Source of the DNA: Clostridia bacterium
Lineage (GTDB): Bacteria > Bacillota_A > Clostridia > Christensenellales > Aristaeellaceae
Direction: 5' to 3'
Length of the DNA stretch: 42,965 bases
Assembly (NCBI GenBank): GCA_017464225.1
Contig: JAFUDW010000119.1
Coordinates: 1-42,965, forward strand
Every line of letters starts with the position of its first letter. Positions within the stretch are counted from its first letter, which is position 1. A program made the translations under genes and the position numbers. Below, one piece after another: positions 6,634 through 15,064 of the stretch. Under the pieces are notes generated by a model. It made no database searches, was not told where the DNA came from, and worked only from the letters and a program-made list of their open reading frames with translations.

Positions 6634-7371
6634 ATGAAAAGCTATCAGGAAAATATCCTTCTGCGCACCTGCGACTGCGATATGAACGGCCAATGGCGGC
6701 CCAGCGCCGTGCTGACCGCCATGCAGGAGCTGAGCGGAACGCACTGCGCGCTGCTCGGCTGCGGCAGGGACGATCTTTTAAAGAAAGGCATCGTATGGAT
6801 CCTGGCCCGCAGTGAAGTGCAGATGAGCCGGTATCCCAATCTGGGCGAGACGGTGACGGTGCAGACCTTCCACAAGCCGGTCAGGCTCCGTTTCTTCCCC
6901 CGGTATTATATTTTTAAAGACGCGGCAGGCGAGGTGATCGGCAAGGCCGGCACGCTGTGGCTGCTGATGGATCTGAAGACCCGCCAAACCATCCCCGCGG
7001 GCGATATCGCCGCTCTGCTGCCCGATAACAGCGATCTGGCCGCGCCCATGGCGCTGCCCGCCACCGTAGGCCAGCTCCAGGGGGACGAAACGGTCACGCT
7101 GTACGATCCGGTATATACCGATCTGGATGTGAACGGTCACGTGAACAACACCCGCTACGCCGACTGGCTATGCAACGCCCTGGGCGTCGAAAACATGACG
7201 GCCTTCGCTCCCCAAAGCCTGATCCTCAACTATAACGCCGAGGTGCTCCCGGGCCAGCATGTGGAATTGCGTTTGACCCGTCAGGGCCTGGCCTATCGTT
7301 TAGCAGGCTTCCATGGCGATAAGCTGGCCTTTGAGATCGGCGGCCAGCTGATGGAGCGCAGAAAAAGCTGA
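6634..7371 (+). CDS. Acyl-ACP thioesterase (FatA/FatB-like, double hotdog fold)
   Basis: This enzyme hydrolyses acyl-ACP to free fatty acid and ACP. The 245-aa length fits two fused hotdog domains. The first begins with a C-x-MN-G helix region (residues 14-45). The second contains DLDVNGHVNNTRYADW (about residues 162-177), which holds the Asn/His active-site residues conserved from plant thioesterases to bacterial ones. The ATG follows AAAGGAGCG. In anaerobic bacteria such enzymes tune chain release or recycle acyl groups; chain length preference cannot be read from sequence. It is a monocistronic unit bounded by a promoter and a strong terminator. Confidence 0.88.
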   Translation: MKSYQENILLRTCDCDMNGQWRPSAVLTAMQELSGTHCALLGCGRDDLLKKGIVWILARSEVQMSRYPNLGETVTVQTFHKPVRLRFFPRYYIFKDAAGEVIGKAGTLWLLMDLKTRQTIPAGDIAALLPDNSDLAAPMALPATVGQLQGDETVTLYDPVYTDLDVNGHVNNTRYADWLCNALGVENMTAFAPQSLILNYNAEVLPGQHVELRLTRQGLAYRLAGFHGDKLAFEIGGQLMERRKS

Positions 7372-7380
7372 CCGGGCAGA

Positions 7381-7437
7381 AAAAAGCCGCGGAGCAATCG
7401 AAAAACCACGAACTTTTTCGATTGCCCCGCGGCTTTT
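7381..7437 (+). terminator. Long bidirectional terminator
   Basis: AAAAGCCGCGG and GCAATCGAAAAA (7382-7405) pair with TTTTTCGATTGC and CCGCGGCTTTT, with one small mismatch region. T or A tracts on both sides serve the thioesterase gene (+) and the convergent fbp gene (-). Confidence 0.8.
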
Positions 7438-7485
7438 GCTGTGCGCACGCAAAGCGCGGCCGGCGCGGCTTCCGCCAAAGGCCGC

Positions 7486-9399
7486 TTATCTTGTCCCCAA
7501 GCTCACCTCTCCCGCCCGGTAGGCGTCCAGCAGCTCCACCAGATCGTCCATGCGCTCCTTCATGGCGCGGCCATGATCGGTATCGCGCACATAGCGGCGT
7601 TTGGGATAAGCGGCAAACTCGTAGCTCTGGCTGTGAATATCGGTGCCGTTGGCCTGCGCGTCCTGTAGGCTGGTAAAGGGCTGATGGCTCATAAGCCGCA
7701 TACCATGGCTGTTGGCGATCAGCGTATAGCCCGCAATGCCGGTGGTTTTCTGATAGGCGCGGCAGAAACCGCCGTCGATCACCACCAGCCGTCCGCCCGC
7801 CTTGAGCGGGCTTTCGCCATGGCTCACCCGCACCGGGGTATGGCCGTTGACGATCCGGCATTCCTCGCCGGTAAGGCCAAAGGCCGCCAATATCTCCCGG
7901 CATTTCTCCTCCCGGTTATACCAGGTATAATAGGGATTGCGGGGTTCATGCCAGGCCGTTTCGTCGGCGATGAAGGCCCGGGCAAAGGTTTTGATCTGCC
8001 TGCCGCACACCGGGGAATCGGTGCCGCACCACAGATACCACATAAAGTCCAGAGCATACCGGTCGCCCTTATAGAAGGCGCGCCGGGCGGTTTGATCGCA
8101 GTAATCCATGAAGGCCTTGCCCGAAAGCGCGTTGCCCTCCAGTGTTTTTTGCAGGAAAGATCCGTCCTCGTTCAGCGGCACACAGCCATGGAACAGCAGA
8201 TTGCCGTTGAAGGCCCTGTACATAAAGCCCCGATCATAGAGGAAGGTCACGTGCTCATGCAGCCGCAGGCTGTGGGTAAAGGCCGCCCGCAGGCCGCGCA
8301 TCACCTGTTTCTCCTCCTCGGTGAGCCGGTAGGGATCATCGGCCTGCAGCGTGGGCAGCGGCAGCTCCTTGACCTCCCAAATTTTTCCATCGGCCTCCAC
8401 GGTATAGCTGTTGCGGTTCAGCTTGTGCAGCAGCATCCTGTCCTCCAGACCAAAATCGGGATTGCGGCGGATCAGCTGCCCCTCCAGCTTGAACATCATC
8501 ACCTGGATGGCGTGCACCAGCGCCTTGTCCAGCGGCATGCCGGGATATGTTTTTTCAGCGAACAGCGAAAGCTCCCGCAGTGGGATGCCGTATCCGCTCT
8601 CCAGGATGGTCATATTGTGATAGGCCAGGGCGTTGCGCACCACGGCGGCGATGCAGGCCTCGCTGCCCGACGCTGCGCCCATCCAAAGGATATCGTGGTT
8701 GCCCCATTCGATATCCACCGAATGATGGCTCATCAGGATATCCATGATGCTGTCGGCCCGGGGGCCGCGGTCAAAAATATCGCCCACCACGTGCAGCCGA
8801 TTCACCGCCAGGCGCTTGATGAGATGGGCCAGCGCCTTGATCAGCCCATCGCCGCTGCGCGTGGCGATCAGCGTATCCACCAGCACATGGTGATACCGGC
8901 GCTGGTTATCCTCCTGCTCCGAAAGCTCCTGCTCTTCATCGCTCTGGAAATGCATGAGCTCGTCCAGCACGAAGGCCCATTTTTCAGGCATGGCGCGGCG
9001 CACCTTGTCCTGGGTATATTTGGAGGAGAGCATGCGGCACAGCGTGGTCATATGCTCCACCTGCTCCCGGTACCAATCCGGGGAGATGGTGCCGCTTTCG
9101 GCGTGCAGATGCTTGAGAACGGCGTCCGGGTAATAGATCAGCGTGCACAGGGCGTCGGCCTGCTCATGGGTAAGCCTGTCCCCCAGCCACAGATCCACCT
9201 TTTCCCGGATCACACCCGAGCAGTTGTTCATGATATGGCAGAAGGCCTCGTACTCGCCATGGATATCGCTCATAAAATGCTCGGTGCCCTTGGGCAGGCT
9301 GAGCTGCGCCCGCAGCCGCGTGATTTCAGTGCACAGATCCTCCACCGTGGGAAACTGCTCGGCCAGCAGAGCCAGGTACTTTTGCCGCAGATTCTCCAT
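7486..9399 (-). CDS. fbp: Class III fructose-1,6-bisphosphatase
   Basis: Converts fructose 1,6-bisphosphate to fructose 6-phosphate in gluconeogenesis. The 637-aa product matches the Firmicutes class III enzyme in length. It shows the metallophosphatase motifs FMSDIHGEYEAF (about 42-53), VVGDIFDRGPRAD (about 200-213) and WGNHDILWMGAASG (about 232-245) for the dinuclear metal centre, and C-terminal NGHTPV and GESP blocks. The ATG follows AGAGGTGG by about 4-5 bases. A promoter (TTGACG-N18-TATGAT) overlaps the end of hemW. Together with pfkA at 25079 the window holds both directions of this glycolytic step. Class III enzymes in Bacillus are regulated by metabolites such as PEP; whether that holds here is unknown. 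Confidence 0.96.
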   Translation of the reverse strand: MENLRQKYLALLAEQFPTVEDLCTEITRLRAQLSLPKGTEHFMSDIHGEYEAFCHIMNNCSGVIREKVDLWLGDRLTHEQADALCTLIYYPDAVLKHLHAESGTISPDWYREQVEHMTTLCRMLSSKYTQDKVRRAMPEKWAFVLDELMHFQSDEEQELSEQEDNQRRYHHVLVDTLIATRSGDGLIKALAHLIKRLAVNRLHVVGDIFDRGPRADSIMDILMSHHSVDIEWGNHDILWMGAASGSEACIAAVVRNALAYHNMTILESGYGIPLRELSLFAEKTYPGMPLDKALVHAIQVMMFKLEGQLIRRNPDFGLEDRMLLHKLNRNSYTVEADGKIWEVKELPLPTLQADDPYRLTEEEKQVMRGLRAAFTHSLRLHEHVTFLYDRGFMYRAFNGNLLFHGCVPLNEDGSFLQKTLEGNALSGKAFMDYCDQTARRAFYKGDRYALDFMWYLWCGTDSPVCGRQIKTFARAFIADETAWHEPRNPYYTWYNREEKCREILAAFGLTGEECRIVNGHTPVRVSHGESPLKAGGRLVVIDGGFCRAYQKTTGIAGYTLIANSHGMRLMSHQPFTSLQDAQANGTDIHSQSYEFAAYPKRRYVRDTDHGRAMKERMDDLVELLDAYRAGEVSLGTR

Positions 9400-9448
9400 A
9401 TTCCACCTCTCACAGATCGTCCGGCAGTTCTGTTATCAGTACATCCTT

Positions 9449-9478
9449 ATCATAGCACGCGCGGGATTGCGCCGTCAA
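9449..9478 (-). promoter_or_regulatory. Promoter of fbp
   Basis: On the minus strand: TTGACG (9478-9473), 18 bases, TATGAT (9454-9449). The -35 overlaps the stop codon region of hemW. Confidence 0.55.
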
Positions 9479-10593
9479 TCCAGCAGCGCCACAAGCACGC
9501 TGTTCATCACATCCATGCCGCGCTCGGTGAGGAACACATACCCGTTTTCCCGCTTGAGCCTGCCGTCGTCTGCGGCGGGCTGGAGCCTTGCGCCGTATAC
9601 CGTCCACAATTCCCTGCCGTACCGGCGGGCAAAATCGGCCTCCTCCACGCCCCGGGTGAGGCGCAGCCCCAGCATCATGGTTTCAAACATGGCCTCTTGG
9701 CTATCGATGCGCTCTGTCTCAGGCGCTTCGCCCGAAAGATAGGCATCTATTCCCCTGGGATTCGCCCGGCGCTCGTTCTTCCACAGGCTGTGGGCGGCGC
9801 AGCCAAAGCCCAGGTAATCCTCCCGCCGCCAGCAGTTGACGTTGTGGCGGCATTCCTGTCCCGGCAGAGCGAAATTGCTGATCTCATACTGGCGGAAGCC
9901 GTGCCTTTGCAGCGTTTCCCGGCACAGGCCGTACATCTCCCGGTCGGCGTCGTCCCCGGGCAGGCTGACTTCTCCCCTGTTCACCCGGTCATAAAGCGGC
10001 GTGCCCTCCTCCAGGATCAATGCATAGCAGGACAGATGCTCCGGCTCCATGCGCAGCGCTTCCTTCAGCGTTTCGTCCATATCGGCCAGGGTCTGCCCCG
10101 GAAGGCCCAGCATAAGATCCAGGTTCAACCGCCTTATGCCTGCCCGCCGGGCGATGCCCGCGGCCTCCCGCGCCTGGAAAAGCGTATGGATACGGCCCAG
10201 GGCGTTAAGCAGCCGAGGCTGAGCGGCCTGCAGGCCCATGGACAGGCGATTGCAGCCGCTCTCTCTCAGGACGTCGGCAAAGTCCGCCGTCAGCGTTCCG
10301 GGATTGCACTCCACCGTCCACTCGGCGTCCGGCGCAATCGAAAAGCAGTTCCGCAGCATGCGGGCGATTTTCATATATGATTCTGGAGGCAGCAGCGACG
10401 GCGTTCCCCCGCCGAAGAACACCGTATCGGCTGCCGGATGGCCGCACTCCCCGGCCCGTTTTTCGATCTCAGCGCACAGCGCGTCCACATAACGCGGCAT
10501 ATCAGCCTGCCGCCCGGCCCAGGAAGCAAAATCGCAGTAGGCGCACTTCCTCGCGCAAAAGGGAATATGAACGTATAAACCAAGAGGCGGCAT
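9475..10593 (-). CDS. hemW: Radical SAM heme chaperone HemW-like protein
   Basis: The 372-aa protein has the radical SAM triad C13-x3-C17-x2-C20 in VHIPFCARKCAYCDF near the N-terminus, GGGTPSLL, and the HemW-type C-terminal domain (NCWRREDYLGFGCAAHSL). HemW proteins were long annotated as oxygen-independent coproporphyrinogen III oxidase but are thought to be heme chaperones. In an anaerobe with few heme proteins the role is unclear. I use the ATG at 10593, with GGAGGAGC upstream; a longer frame to 10635 has no ribosome site. A second, distinct family member (hemZ) lies at 29887. HemW often sits beside lepA or hrcA; here it stands alone. Confidence 0.88.
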   Translation of the reverse strand: MPPLGLYVHIPFCARKCAYCDFASWAGRQADMPRYVDALCAEIEKRAGECGHPAADTVFFGGGTPSLLPPESYMKIARMLRNCFSIAPDAEWTVECNPGTLTADFADVLRESGCNRLSMGLQAAQPRLLNALGRIHTLFQAREAAGIARRAGIRRLNLDLMLGLPGQTLADMDETLKEALRMEPEHLSCYALILEEGTPLYDRVNRGEVSLPGDDADREMYGLCRETLQRHGFRQYEISNFALPGQECRHNVNCWRREDYLGFGCAAHSLWKNERRANPRGIDAYLSGEAPETERIDSQEAMFETMMLGLRLTRGVEEADFARRYGRELWTVYGARLQPAADDGRLKRENGYVFLTERGMDVMNSVLVALLD

Positions 10594-10642
10594 AAAAGCT
10601 CCTCCTTTTTCTTTACCAAAAAAACCTCCAAGCACATATAAA

Positions 10643-10684
10643 GGCAGGGAATGTACGGTTCCGGGGAGTATACATTCGCCTGCC
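10643..10684. repeat. Inverted repeat between hemW and the ger operon
   Basis: GGCAGGGAATGTA (10643-10655) pairs with TACATTC and CCTGCC (10671-10684) with one bulged G. It lies in the divergent spacer 10594-10839, about 50 bases upstream of hemW and 100 bases before the sigma-G-like promoter. It has no T run, so it is not a normal terminator; it may be an operator or a leader structure. The rest of the spacer shows nothing else I recognise. Confidence 0.45.
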
Positions 10685-10786
10685 GGGAAGGGTTAAACCG
10701 ACAAAAGCCGCAGCATATGCCTCTGTGCGACGGTTTTATTATAAGACGCCGGCGTAATCACGTCAAGGATTGTACCGCGGGCAAAT

Positions 10787-10816
10787 GCATAGCTTTATCC
10801 CTTCCCGCCCATACTT
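10787..10816 (+). promoter_or_regulatory. Sigma-G-like forespore promoter of the ger operon
   Basis: GCATA (10787-10791), 18 bases, CATACTT (10810-10816). The known sigma-G consensus in Bacillus is roughly GHATR, 17-18 bases, CATnHTA, so this matches the -35 fully and the -10 at six of seven positions. It lies just upstream of the ribosome site of a germinant-receptor operon, the classic target of sigma-G. No good sigma-A promoter is seen here. The leader would be short (about 17 bases). Confidence 0.6.
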
Positions 10817-10839
10817 CCATAAAAAAGGAGGTGCCTGCC

Positions 10840-12339
10840 TTGCCCCTTCCGCAGACGGAGAACAAAGCGCTGACCGGCGGCTTTGAGGAAAACAGAGCGC
10901 TGATCCGCGCGGCCATGCGCATCCCGGTCAGCGAGGACGCCATCGAACGGCGCTTCACGCTGATGGGGCATCCCGCGTCGCTGTATTATGTGGACGGGCT
11001 GAGCAGCAGCACAGCCATCCAGGAATACGTCCTGCGGCCCTGCCTAAAAGCCGTGGGCGAGCTGAGCCTGGAAAGCCTGACCGATCATGTGCTGCCGGTG
11101 GGCGGCGTATCGCCCATGCTGCGCCTGCAAGCCGTGATCAGCCGGATCTATGGCGGCGACGCAGCGCTGATCGCCGAGGGGCTGAAAGGCGCGCTGGTAT
11201 TCGATGTAAAGGGCTTTATCAAGCGCGGCGTGCAGCCGCCCGCCACTGAAACGGTGGTCATGGGCCCTCAGGAGGCGTTTACCGAAAGCCTGCGGGACAA
11301 TATTGTGCTCTTGCGGCGCATCATGCGCACCCCTGCGCTGATATCCGAAGCGGCGGAGGTGGGCACCAGCATCCCCAGCCGAGTATGCCTGCTCTATCTG
11401 GACGGCGTAGCAAGGCAGGAGGACGTACAGGAACTTCGCCGCCGCCTGGCGGGCTGCAACGTGGACTACGTATCCTCCATGGGCATGCTGGAGCAGCTGC
11501 TGGAGGATAACCCCTGGAGCCTGATCCCCCAAATGATCACCACCGAACGGCCCGACAGGGCGGCCAGCTTCCTGCTGTCCGGGCAAGTGCTGATCGGCAT
11601 GGAGAACGCGCCCCAGCTCATGGCCCTGCCCATGAGCCTGACCCAGCTGTTTCACGCTCCGGACGACAGCGCTCTCCGATTTCAATACGGCTCCTTTCTG
11701 CGGCTGCTCCGGCTGGTGGGCGTGGTCACATCGCTGCTGGTGCCGCCGCTCTTTGTGGCGCTGACCAGCTACCACGTGGTCGGTCTGCCGCTGCCGCTGC
11801 TCACCAGCGTGCAGGAGGCCCAGAGCCGGGTGCCCATCGCCGTATTCCCGGCCACGATTCTCATGCTGGTGGTGTTCAGCCTGATCAATGAGGCCAGCAG
11901 CCGCATCCCCTCGGTGATGGGCGGCAGTCTGGGCGTGGTCAGCGCGCTGATTTTGGGCCAGGCCGTGGCCGAAGCCGATCTGGTGAGCCCGCTGCTGCTC
12001 GTACTGGTGGCGCTCAGCGGCCTGGGCAGCTTTGTAATGCCTGATTACGCCATGTCCATGGCCCTGCGCATCATACAACTCCTGTTGGTGGCAGCCGCGG
12101 GGATCGCCGGATACTTTGGCATCATCCTGTGCCTGTTTGTACTCATCCTCCGTCTTGCCTCCGAAACCAGCCTCCAGTGGCCGCTGGCCGCGCCTTTCGC
12201 GCCCCAGCGGCCCCGCAATCCCGACCTGCTGCTGCGCTCTCCGGTATGGCGGCAGCGTCTCCGGGGGTATACCGCCAATCCATCCTCCATGCTGCGCGCC
12301 CGGGGACGCATGCGCGCCTGGGCGCAAAGAAAGGACTGA
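10840..12339 (+). CDS. Spore germination receptor A subunit (GerA/GerKA/SpoVAF family)
   Basis: The A subunit of a Ger-type nutrient germinant receptor in the spore inner membrane. The 499-aa product has an N-terminal soluble half (family motifs LYYVDGLSSS and LLYLDGVA) and a membrane half with about five segments between residues 285 and 455, then a basic cytoplasmic tail. I use the TTG at 10840 because AAAAGGAGGT precedes it by 7 bases; the frame is open further upstream but without a ribosome site and across the sigma-G-like promoter. It is followed after 2 bases by the B subunit and then the C lipoprotein, the full tricistronic order. The germinant cannot be predicted. Confidence 0.92.
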   Translation: MPLPQTENKALTGGFEENRALIRAAMRIPVSEDAIERRFTLMGHPASLYYVDGLSSSTAIQEYVLRPCLKAVGELSLESLTDHVLPVGGVSPMLRLQAVISRIYGGDAALIAEGLKGALVFDVKGFIKRGVQPPATETVVMGPQEAFTESLRDNIVLLRRIMRTPALISEAAEVGTSIPSRVCLLYLDGVARQEDVQELRRRLAGCNVDYVSSMGMLEQLLEDNPWSLIPQMITTERPDRAASFLLSGQVLIGMENAPQLMALPMSLTQLFHAPDDSALRFQYGSFLRLLRLVGVVTSLLVPPLFVALTSYHVVGLPLPLLTSVQEAQSRVPIAVFPATILMLVVFSLINEASSRIPSVMGGSLGVVSALILGQAVAEADLVSPLLLVLVALSGLGSFVMPDYAMSMALRIIQLLLVAAAGIAGYFGIILCLFVLILRLASETSLQWPLAAPFAPQRPRNPDLLLRSPVWRQRLRGYTANPSSMLRARGRMRAWAQRKD

Positions 12340-12341
12340 TC

Positions 12342-13427
12342 ATGCGGACAACCACCGCCGTACATGACGAGGCCTCCTCCGCCGTCCAGCGGCAAAGGGA
12401 ACAGCGGCACGAAAGCGAGCTTACCCTGAGCATCGCCATGGAAGCGCAGGTGCTATCCTACGGAGCGCTGTACATACTGCCCGCCGCCTCCACCGCCGCC
12501 TGGTGGGTGGTGCTTGCGCTGCTGCCGCCCGCCGGGCTCATGCGCCTGCTGGGCTGGGCGATCCAGCGCACCGCTCCGGAAAGCGCTGAAAGATCCTGGC
12601 CTTACCGCGCCGCCGCCCTGGGGCTTTCGCTGCTGTTTCTCACCAACATGGCTGTCTGCCTGCTGACGCTGACCGAATTGACCCACGTTTTCTTTTTTTC
12701 TCAGGCTCCACGGCTGCTCATCGCGCTCTCCGCGGCGCTGGCGCTGGGGCTTGGCATGCCCGCCTCTCCCGCCGCCGCGCCTAATCTGGCCCGTTTTCTG
12801 TGCTGGTTCCTGCTGGCAGCCTTCATCTTCTGCATGATCACCGTGATCCCCTCCTCTGAACCGGGCTACCTGTTTCCCCTGGCCGGATACGGCGCGCTGC
12901 CCACGCTGCGCGTTTCACTGACGGGCTGGGGCAGCGTATGGATGGCAGGAGCGCTGAGCGTGCTGCGTCCCAACCAGAAGGCTTCCAGCCCGGTCCGGGC
13001 GGCGCTTCCGGGCATGACGGCGATCCTCCTGACGGCGCTGCTGTTTTTCTGCTGCGCTTTGGTGCTGCCGGGCACCCGTCTGAACTATGATATGGGCTAC
13101 GCCCTGCGGCTGCAGCTGCTGATGGAAATGAGCCCTAACGTGCTGTCCTGGTCGCTGATGCTCATGGCTGAAATGCTGCTGTTTCTCACCGGCTTCGCCG
13201 TGTGCGCCGATCTGATGCGCAAATGCCTGCAAACCGCTCTTTGCAAATCCCGGGTGCCGCTGCTGCCCTTTGCCCTGCTGTGCGTGCCGCTGGCCGTTAT
13301 CGGCATGGGCCAGGCCGGGGACGCGCTGGCCCGTCTGCTGCCCTGGCGGTATCCCGCGGCGTTCGCCCTGCTGCTTTTATGCCTGATAACCAACCTGATC
13401 GTAAAGAAGAAGGGAAAAACGCCATGA
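12342..13427 (+). CDS. Spore germination receptor B subunit (GerB/GerKB family, APC-like permease)
   Basis: The 361-aa product is an integral membrane protein with about ten hydrophobic segments, the length and layout of GerB proteins, which are amino-acid-permease relatives that bind germinants. Characteristic features are the N-terminal region before the first helix and the last helix followed by a lysine-rich end (VKKKGKTP). The ATG at 12342 follows AAAGGACTGATC; the frame upstream of it overlaps the A subunit. Its TGA overlaps the ATG of the C subunit. Sequence similarity within GerB proteins is generally weak, and here the operon position is the stronger evidence. Confidence 0.88.
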   Translation: MRTTTAVHDEASSAVQRQREQRHESELTLSIAMEAQVLSYGALYILPAASTAAWWVVLALLPPAGLMRLLGWAIQRTAPESAERSWPYRAAALGLSLLFLTNMAVCLLTLTELTHVFFFSQAPRLLIALSAALALGLGMPASPAAAPNLARFLCWFLLAAFIFCMITVIPSSEPGYLFPLAGYGALPTLRVSLTGWGSVWMAGALSVLRPNQKASSPVRAALPGMTAILLTALLFFCCALVLPGTRLNYDMGYALRLQLLMEMSPNVLSWSLMLMAEMLLFLTGFAVCADLMRKCLQTALCKSRVPLLPFALLCVPLAVIGMGQAGDALARLLPWRYPAAFALLLLCLITNLIVKKKGKTP

Positions 13428-14446
13428 GAAAAACGCTGTGCCTGCTGCTGTTCCTGGCCATGCTGCCGCTGCAGGGCTGCGCGCAGCGCGTCGAGCTGGC
13501 CTTTGTGGCCGTATGCCTGGGCGTGGACGCGGCGGAGGACGGCGTAACGCTCACCGTCAAATGTCCCAGCTACGGCGGCGGCTCCCGGCAGGAAGAGAAA
13601 GACGCCTATACAGTGCTCAGCGCTCAGGGCGAGGACTGGCCCCGGGCGGTGGCAGCGCTGTATGCCGCGTCGCCGGTATCGCCCCAGTTCAGCCAGCTGC
13701 GGGAGATCGTGATCAGCCGGCCATCCTTTGATATTCTGCTGCCCGAGGAGCTGCTGCGCTGCGCCGATCAGCTGCCGGGCATCCGGGTGCACGCGCTGGT
13801 GACCGTATGCCCGGGCTGCGCCGCGGACTATATTGAAGCGCTGAAGCCCGAGATCGGCAAGCGGCTGAGCAAATATCTGGATATTTCGCTGCGGCACGCG
13901 GAGGAGCAGGGCATGCTGCCCGCCACCTCGCTTTCCTGCGCGCTGCGCGATCTGAGCGGCCCCTGGCGCGATCCGGTGCTGGCGTACGCCGATACCGGCA
14001 AAGTGCCTCAAGGCGCCGCGATGGGCAGTCTGGGGATCACGCTGCTCACCTCCCGGGAGGTACAGCTCTACCGCCTCCTCCGGGGCGAAAGCCAAGCCCT
14101 GCTGCTGAAAAGCGGCGGCCGCTATTACGGCGTATCCGCCCGGGGCCGCGCCAAACGGGAAGTAACCGGCAGCACCCTGCTGCTCACCGTTCCGGTATAC
14201 ATCACCTATTCGCTCTACGACGCTCCGCCGGACGAGGAAGCCGCGAATCAGCTGCAAAGCGAGCTGCAGTCCTTTCTGCGCCGCCTGCAGGCGGCGGGCT
14301 GCGACGCCCTGGGCTTTGGCTGCGCGGCCGTCCGGGAATATGACACGCTGCCGGAATGGCTGAGCAGCGGTTGGGAAAGCCGATACCGCCGGGCCGACGC
14401 CATCGTGCGGGTGGAGGCCAGGGCCCGTCAGCAACCCCTGCAGTGA
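13424..14446 (+). CDS. Spore germination receptor C subunit (GerC lipoprotein)
   Basis: The 340-aa product begins with a lipoprotein signal peptide (basic start, hydrophobic core, lipobox LQGC with Cys19) and continues with the GerC fold, as expected for the outward-facing lipoprotein of the receptor. Recognisable pieces are the SPQFSQLREIVISR stretch (GerC proteins usually have a HxxxIxxGE-like segment here) and the C-terminal GFGCAAVREY/W region (usually D-P-G-F-G). The ATG at 13424 overlaps the B-subunit TGA (ATGA). The start of this gene marks the strongest translational coupling of the operon. An intrinsic-terminator-like hairpin follows at 14499-14538. Confidence 0.9.
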   Translation: MRKTLCLLLFLAMLPLQGCAQRVELAFVAVCLGVDAAEDGVTLTVKCPSYGGGSRQEEKDAYTVLSAQGEDWPRAVAALYAASPVSPQFSQLREIVISRPSFDILLPEELLRCADQLPGIRVHALVTVCPGCAADYIEALKPEIGKRLSKYLDISLRHAEEQGMLPATSLSCALRDLSGPWRDPVLAYADTGKVPQGAAMGSLGITLLTSREVQLYRLLRGESQALLLKSGGRYYGVSARGRAKREVTGSTLLLTVPVYITYSLYDAPPDEEAANQLQSELQSFLRRLQAAGCDALGFGCAAVREYDTLPEWLSSGWESRYRRADAIVRVEARARQQPLQ

Positions 14447-14453
14447 GCCCGGC

Positions 14454-14482
14454 TTGACTTGCGGACGGGCCCATGGTATAAT
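14454..14482 (+). promoter_or_regulatory. Strong sigma-A promoter of the candidate ncRNA
   Basis: TTGACT (14454-14459), 17 bases, TATAAT (14477-14482), 8 bases after the ger operon ends. It faces a 580-base region with no convincing ORF. Predicted start of transcription is near 14489. Confidence 0.8.
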
Positions 14483-14488
14483 TCAGAC

Positions 14489-14950
14489 AATCAATCGCAA
14501 AAGGAACCCTTGGATGATCCGGTTTTCTTTTTGCGTATTTAGGGAATCGCGCGGCGGATGCGGCCTTCATCCGCGGCGTTTCCGCATGACCCAGGAGAGG
14601 ACGGCCGTCCCGCGGCAGCCCTCCCCGGTTGCGAGCGTGCGGACATTGACCCGCGCCCCAGCCGGCTGTGCCCTGGCAGCTTCACCGCGGCGGCATCCGC
14701 CGTTCCCGTGATTTCGGCAAAGGCAAGGCGATATGGCCAAACGCGCGTTCCGGGGCATGACCGCCCCATGACGTCCGTTATTTACAGGGATCGGCCCACC
14801 GGCCCGTCCCGATCTCGACCCCATGGAGACCGCGATCCGCGCTTTCGCGCGGACCGGCCCCGCCGCGTCAGCCGCCCTGCGGCTGCGCTGTGCGCGGAAT
14901 GCCAGCGGCACGGGATACCGGAAGGCCCCGCTGGCATCCGCGTTTTTTAT
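14489..14950 (+). ncRNA. Candidate structured non-coding RNA of about 460 nt, family not recognised
   Basis: The stretch is framed by a near-consensus promoter (14454-14482) and an intrinsic terminator (14893-14952). No frame on either strand looks like a protein: the open frames have random, Arg/Pro/Ala-rich composition and no ribosome sites. Predicted pairings include CGCAAAAGGAACC with GGTTTTCTTTTTGCG (14496-14535), GCGGATG/CATCCGC (14554-14573), TCCGCGC/GCGCGGA (14836-14853), and a long-range CGCGGCGG/CCGCCGCG (14550-14557 with 14860-14867). I found no RNase P, tmRNA, SRP or 6S signature. In such GC-rich DNA, chance pairings are common. The first hairpin contains T runs and may instead terminate the ger operon. 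Confidence 0.45.
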
Positions 14951-14952
14951 TT
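14893..14952 (+). terminator. Terminator of the candidate ncRNA
   Basis: CGCGGAATGCCAGCGG (14893-14908) pairs with CCGCTGGCATCCGCG (14928-14942), one bulge, then TTTTTTATTTT. The length and T run make it one of the strongest terminators in the window. Confidence 0.85.
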
Positions 14953-15011
14953 TACCGCCATATAATGTTACAAAAACATTTCAGATAGTGGTGGAGAAAT
15001 GCGGCGACTTG

Positions 15012-15020
15012 TGCTATAAT
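15012..15020 (+). promoter_or_regulatory. Extended -10 promoter of the CotH operon
   Basis: TGCTATAAT (15012-15020) is an extended -10 element about 45 bases before the start codon. There is no -35 match at the right distance. A second possible -10, CATATAAT at 14959-14966, resembles the sigma-E type and would suit a sporulation gene. Confidence 0.45.
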
Positions 15021-15064
15021 ACCGCTGTCGCCGTATTTTTTATTTTTTCAGCAAGGAGTTACGC

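Noticed and set aside
7684..10380. An 898-codon plus-strand frame across fbp and hemW
   Set aside because: It runs opposite two genes with complete catalytic motifs and has no start signal; it is an antisense shadow.
9475..10593. True oxygen-independent coproporphyrinogen III oxidase (HemN)
   Set aside because: Length and C-terminal motifs fit HemW; HemN is longer and has further conserved residues.
14489..14950. RNase P RNA, tmRNA, SRP RNA or 6S RNA
   Set aside because: I looked for the RNase P core (GAGGAAAGTCC, ACAGAA), a tmRNA tag frame and CCA end, and the SRP GGAAGGAGCAGCC-type loop, and found none on either strand.
14558..14965. Protein-coding gene in the ger-CotH spacer
   Set aside because: The open frames have random Arg/Pro/Ala-rich composition, no ribosome site and no recognisable domain; the promoter and terminator fit an RNA better.
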